Assembly (NCBI GenBank): GCA_026770575.1
Contig: MU657584.1
Location: forward strand, 11,234-26,461
Origin: Pelagophyceae sp. CCMP2097
Lineage: Eukaryota > Sar > Pelagophyceae
Reading direction: 5' to 3'
Length of the DNA: 15,228 nt
This document shows, piece by piece, positions 14,226 through 15,228 of this stretch. Below the pieces are notes generated by a model. That model saw only the letters and a list, made by a program, of their open reading frames with translations. It ran no database searches and had not been told where the DNA came from. Numbering within the stretch: the stretch's first letter is position 1; each line of letters begins with the position of its first letter. The position numbers were made by a program, and so were the translations under genes.

Positions 14226-14810
14226 AGATGTACGTTACGTCCCTGTGTCGTTCCGAGGGAAGTTGGGCCCGGATTAGCGAAAACGGCACTTTTTCAATTT
14301 TGGCCGCCAGTTGTGTCTCGACGCTCGCCCAAAAAAGGAAAAAAGAAAAATGGCGCCGCAGGCCCCGCCGGCGCCGCCGGCGCCTGAGGTTGCCTCGAGA
14401 GGCCGTCGGAGGGGGACACCTTATGCTCCAGCAAGTTTTTTCGCGCTCGTCGTGATCCCAAGGTATAGTGCGATTGACCCGGTGGAATCGGCGGCTCGTT
14501 TTGCTCGCGCCATGGCCGCCTTGCGGTCATCCTTCGCTCGCTTCCGAATCGCGCGCTCTGCCACGCTGCCACCGTAGCCTCGCATCGTCGACGCGGGTGT
14601 TGCAGGCTGCCAACCCTGGTGCGATGGGTCGTTCCGCTCGAAGCTGTGCGGCCGTCATGCGGAAAGACGGGCGTCTCCGGTGCGAGCGCGGCTCACGGGT
14701 GACCTGGGCTCCAGCGGAGCGCACACGGTGCCCAGAAAGGGCCCACGTGGGCAAAAGAGGCCCTATGGGCGCCGAACGCCACCGCGACGAGCGCCGGGGA
14801 CGGTCCTGCG

Positions 14811-14874
14811 GCGGCCCCGTCGACGGCCTGATGCGCCCCGTCGACGGCCCGATGCGGCCCCGTCGACAGCCCCC
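14811..14874. repeat. 21-22-bp GTCGAC minisatellite (3 units)
   Basis: Units starting at 14811, 14833 and 14854 have the form GCGGCCCCGTCGACGGCC(C/T)GAT. The central GTCGAC is itself palindromic. A related CCCTCGACGGCCCC occurs at 14907-14920, so the array may once have been longer. Confidence 0.8.
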
Positions 14875-14880
14875 GACGAC

Positions 14881-15181
14881 CCCCTAAAAAGGGCAGTCCT
14901 CTATGGACCCTCGACGGCCCCATACAAGGGGCATCGGCGATAAAGCCGACCTCAAGTGGCGCAAAGTTGTGGCTCTCAGAGGCCGCCTGCGGGGTTAGTC
15001 GTGGTCACTATGCCCCCCCTGCCCCCCGGGATGTCCGTGACATGATCAGCCTCGAGGAGGGCGCCCTTGCAAGGGCGTGAACAAACGCTTCCCCCAATTT
15101 TTTGGACTTGATTGAGGACCCTTCGCCGTTTAATCAACGTCAGTTTACGGCAAGGGCCCTTCGGGTCCTTTGATTGAAGGA
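14881..15181. other. No gene; palindrome and small inverted repeats
   Basis: Contains the 16-base perfect palindrome with arm CGCCCTTG (15062-15077). It also has AGGACCC (15115-15121) with inverted GGGTCCT (15164-15170), and two TTGATTGA-type direct repeats just before the TTA-flanked element end. Confidence 0.5.
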
Positions 15182-15184
15182 TTA

Positions 15185-15228
15185 AGCTGAAAGTTATCTA
15201 AATTTTAAGTGAGCTGGGTTTTAAACTC
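15185..15228 (+). mobile_element. Left end of a second TTA-flanked element (runs off the window)
   Basis: The last 44 bases match the reverse complement of 2960-3003 with a single mismatch. They start AGCTGAAAGTTATCTAAATT and go on to GTGAGCTGGGTTTTAAACTC. TTA stands immediately before (15182-15184), as at both ends of the 1966-3003 element. This end resembles the right terminus of that element more than its left, which matches over only 24 bases. Confidence 0.85.

Larger units (their letters stand above)
13266..14810. other. GC-rich stretch without recognisable gene
   Basis: High CpG content and a shortage of stop codons give open frames on both strands: plus 13770-14054, 14061-14387 and 14468-14887, and minus 13586-13822 and 13973-14224. 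Their products are Arg/Pro/Ala-rich and I recognise none. There are GCC/GGC trinucleotide runs near 14360-14385 and two hairpins listed separately. The first 70 bases may be the tail of the protease-like segment. Confidence 0.45.

Noticed and set aside
14061..14887. Overlapping plus-strand frames of 108 and 139 codons as host genes
   Set aside because: Pro/Arg/Ala-rich products in a CpG-rich block with GCC/GGC runs and a minisatellite; no domain, and frames on the opposite strand are similarly open.

Overview
The window looks like a gene-poor, repeat-dense stretch of a eukaryotic nuclear genome, most likely a protist or alga; the lineage cannot be fixed from this sequence. The reasons are a decayed non-LTR retrotransposon (LINE), a decayed Gag-protease retroelement with a CCCH-type zinc finger, several terminal-inverted-repeat (TIR) elements with target-site duplications, satellites and minisatellites, and abrupt switches between AT-rich and very GC-rich blocks. 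I see no intact host gene, no tRNA, no rRNA, no CRISPR array and no prokaryotic operon. Nearly all long open frames lie in GC-rich blocks where stop codons are rare, and I do not call them genes.

Layout. 1-703: a 30-31-bp satellite split by a 390-bp MITE-like element with an 8-bp target duplication. 718-4201: nested repeats. These are a repeat family (Rep-A) present twice, one copy filled by a GC-rich cassette and the other empty at that point; three copies of a 21-bp terminus; a 70-bp minisatellite; and a 1038-bp element (1966-3003) with AT-rich inverted ends, a GC-rich core and TTA on both sides. The same terminus reappears at the window's right edge (15185-15228). A palindrome, TAGGAATTCCTA, recurs at four module junctions. 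4207-5510: dispersed copies of the GC-rich cassette and strong hairpins.

5730-9165: a plus-strand LINE relic with an APE-type endonuclease, linker, reverse transcriptase and probable C-terminal region, broken by frameshifts and stops. A 361-bp hAT-like MITE lies between its RT and C-terminal parts. 9927-13265: a plus-strand retroelement relic comprising a 33-bp tandem hairpin repeat, Gag part 1, a roughly 1.6-kb insertion flanked by near-identical 19-21-bp sequences, Gag part 2, a degenerate CCCH finger, a short coiled coil and a retropepsin-like segment lacking the active-site triad. 13266-15228: GC-rich sequence with hairpins and a GTCGAC minisatellite, ending in the left end of a second copy of the TTA-flanked element.

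The parts do not form a pathway. The window records successive insertions into older insertions, and their relative order can be partly read. All family assignments come from reading motifs by eye; no database search was run.
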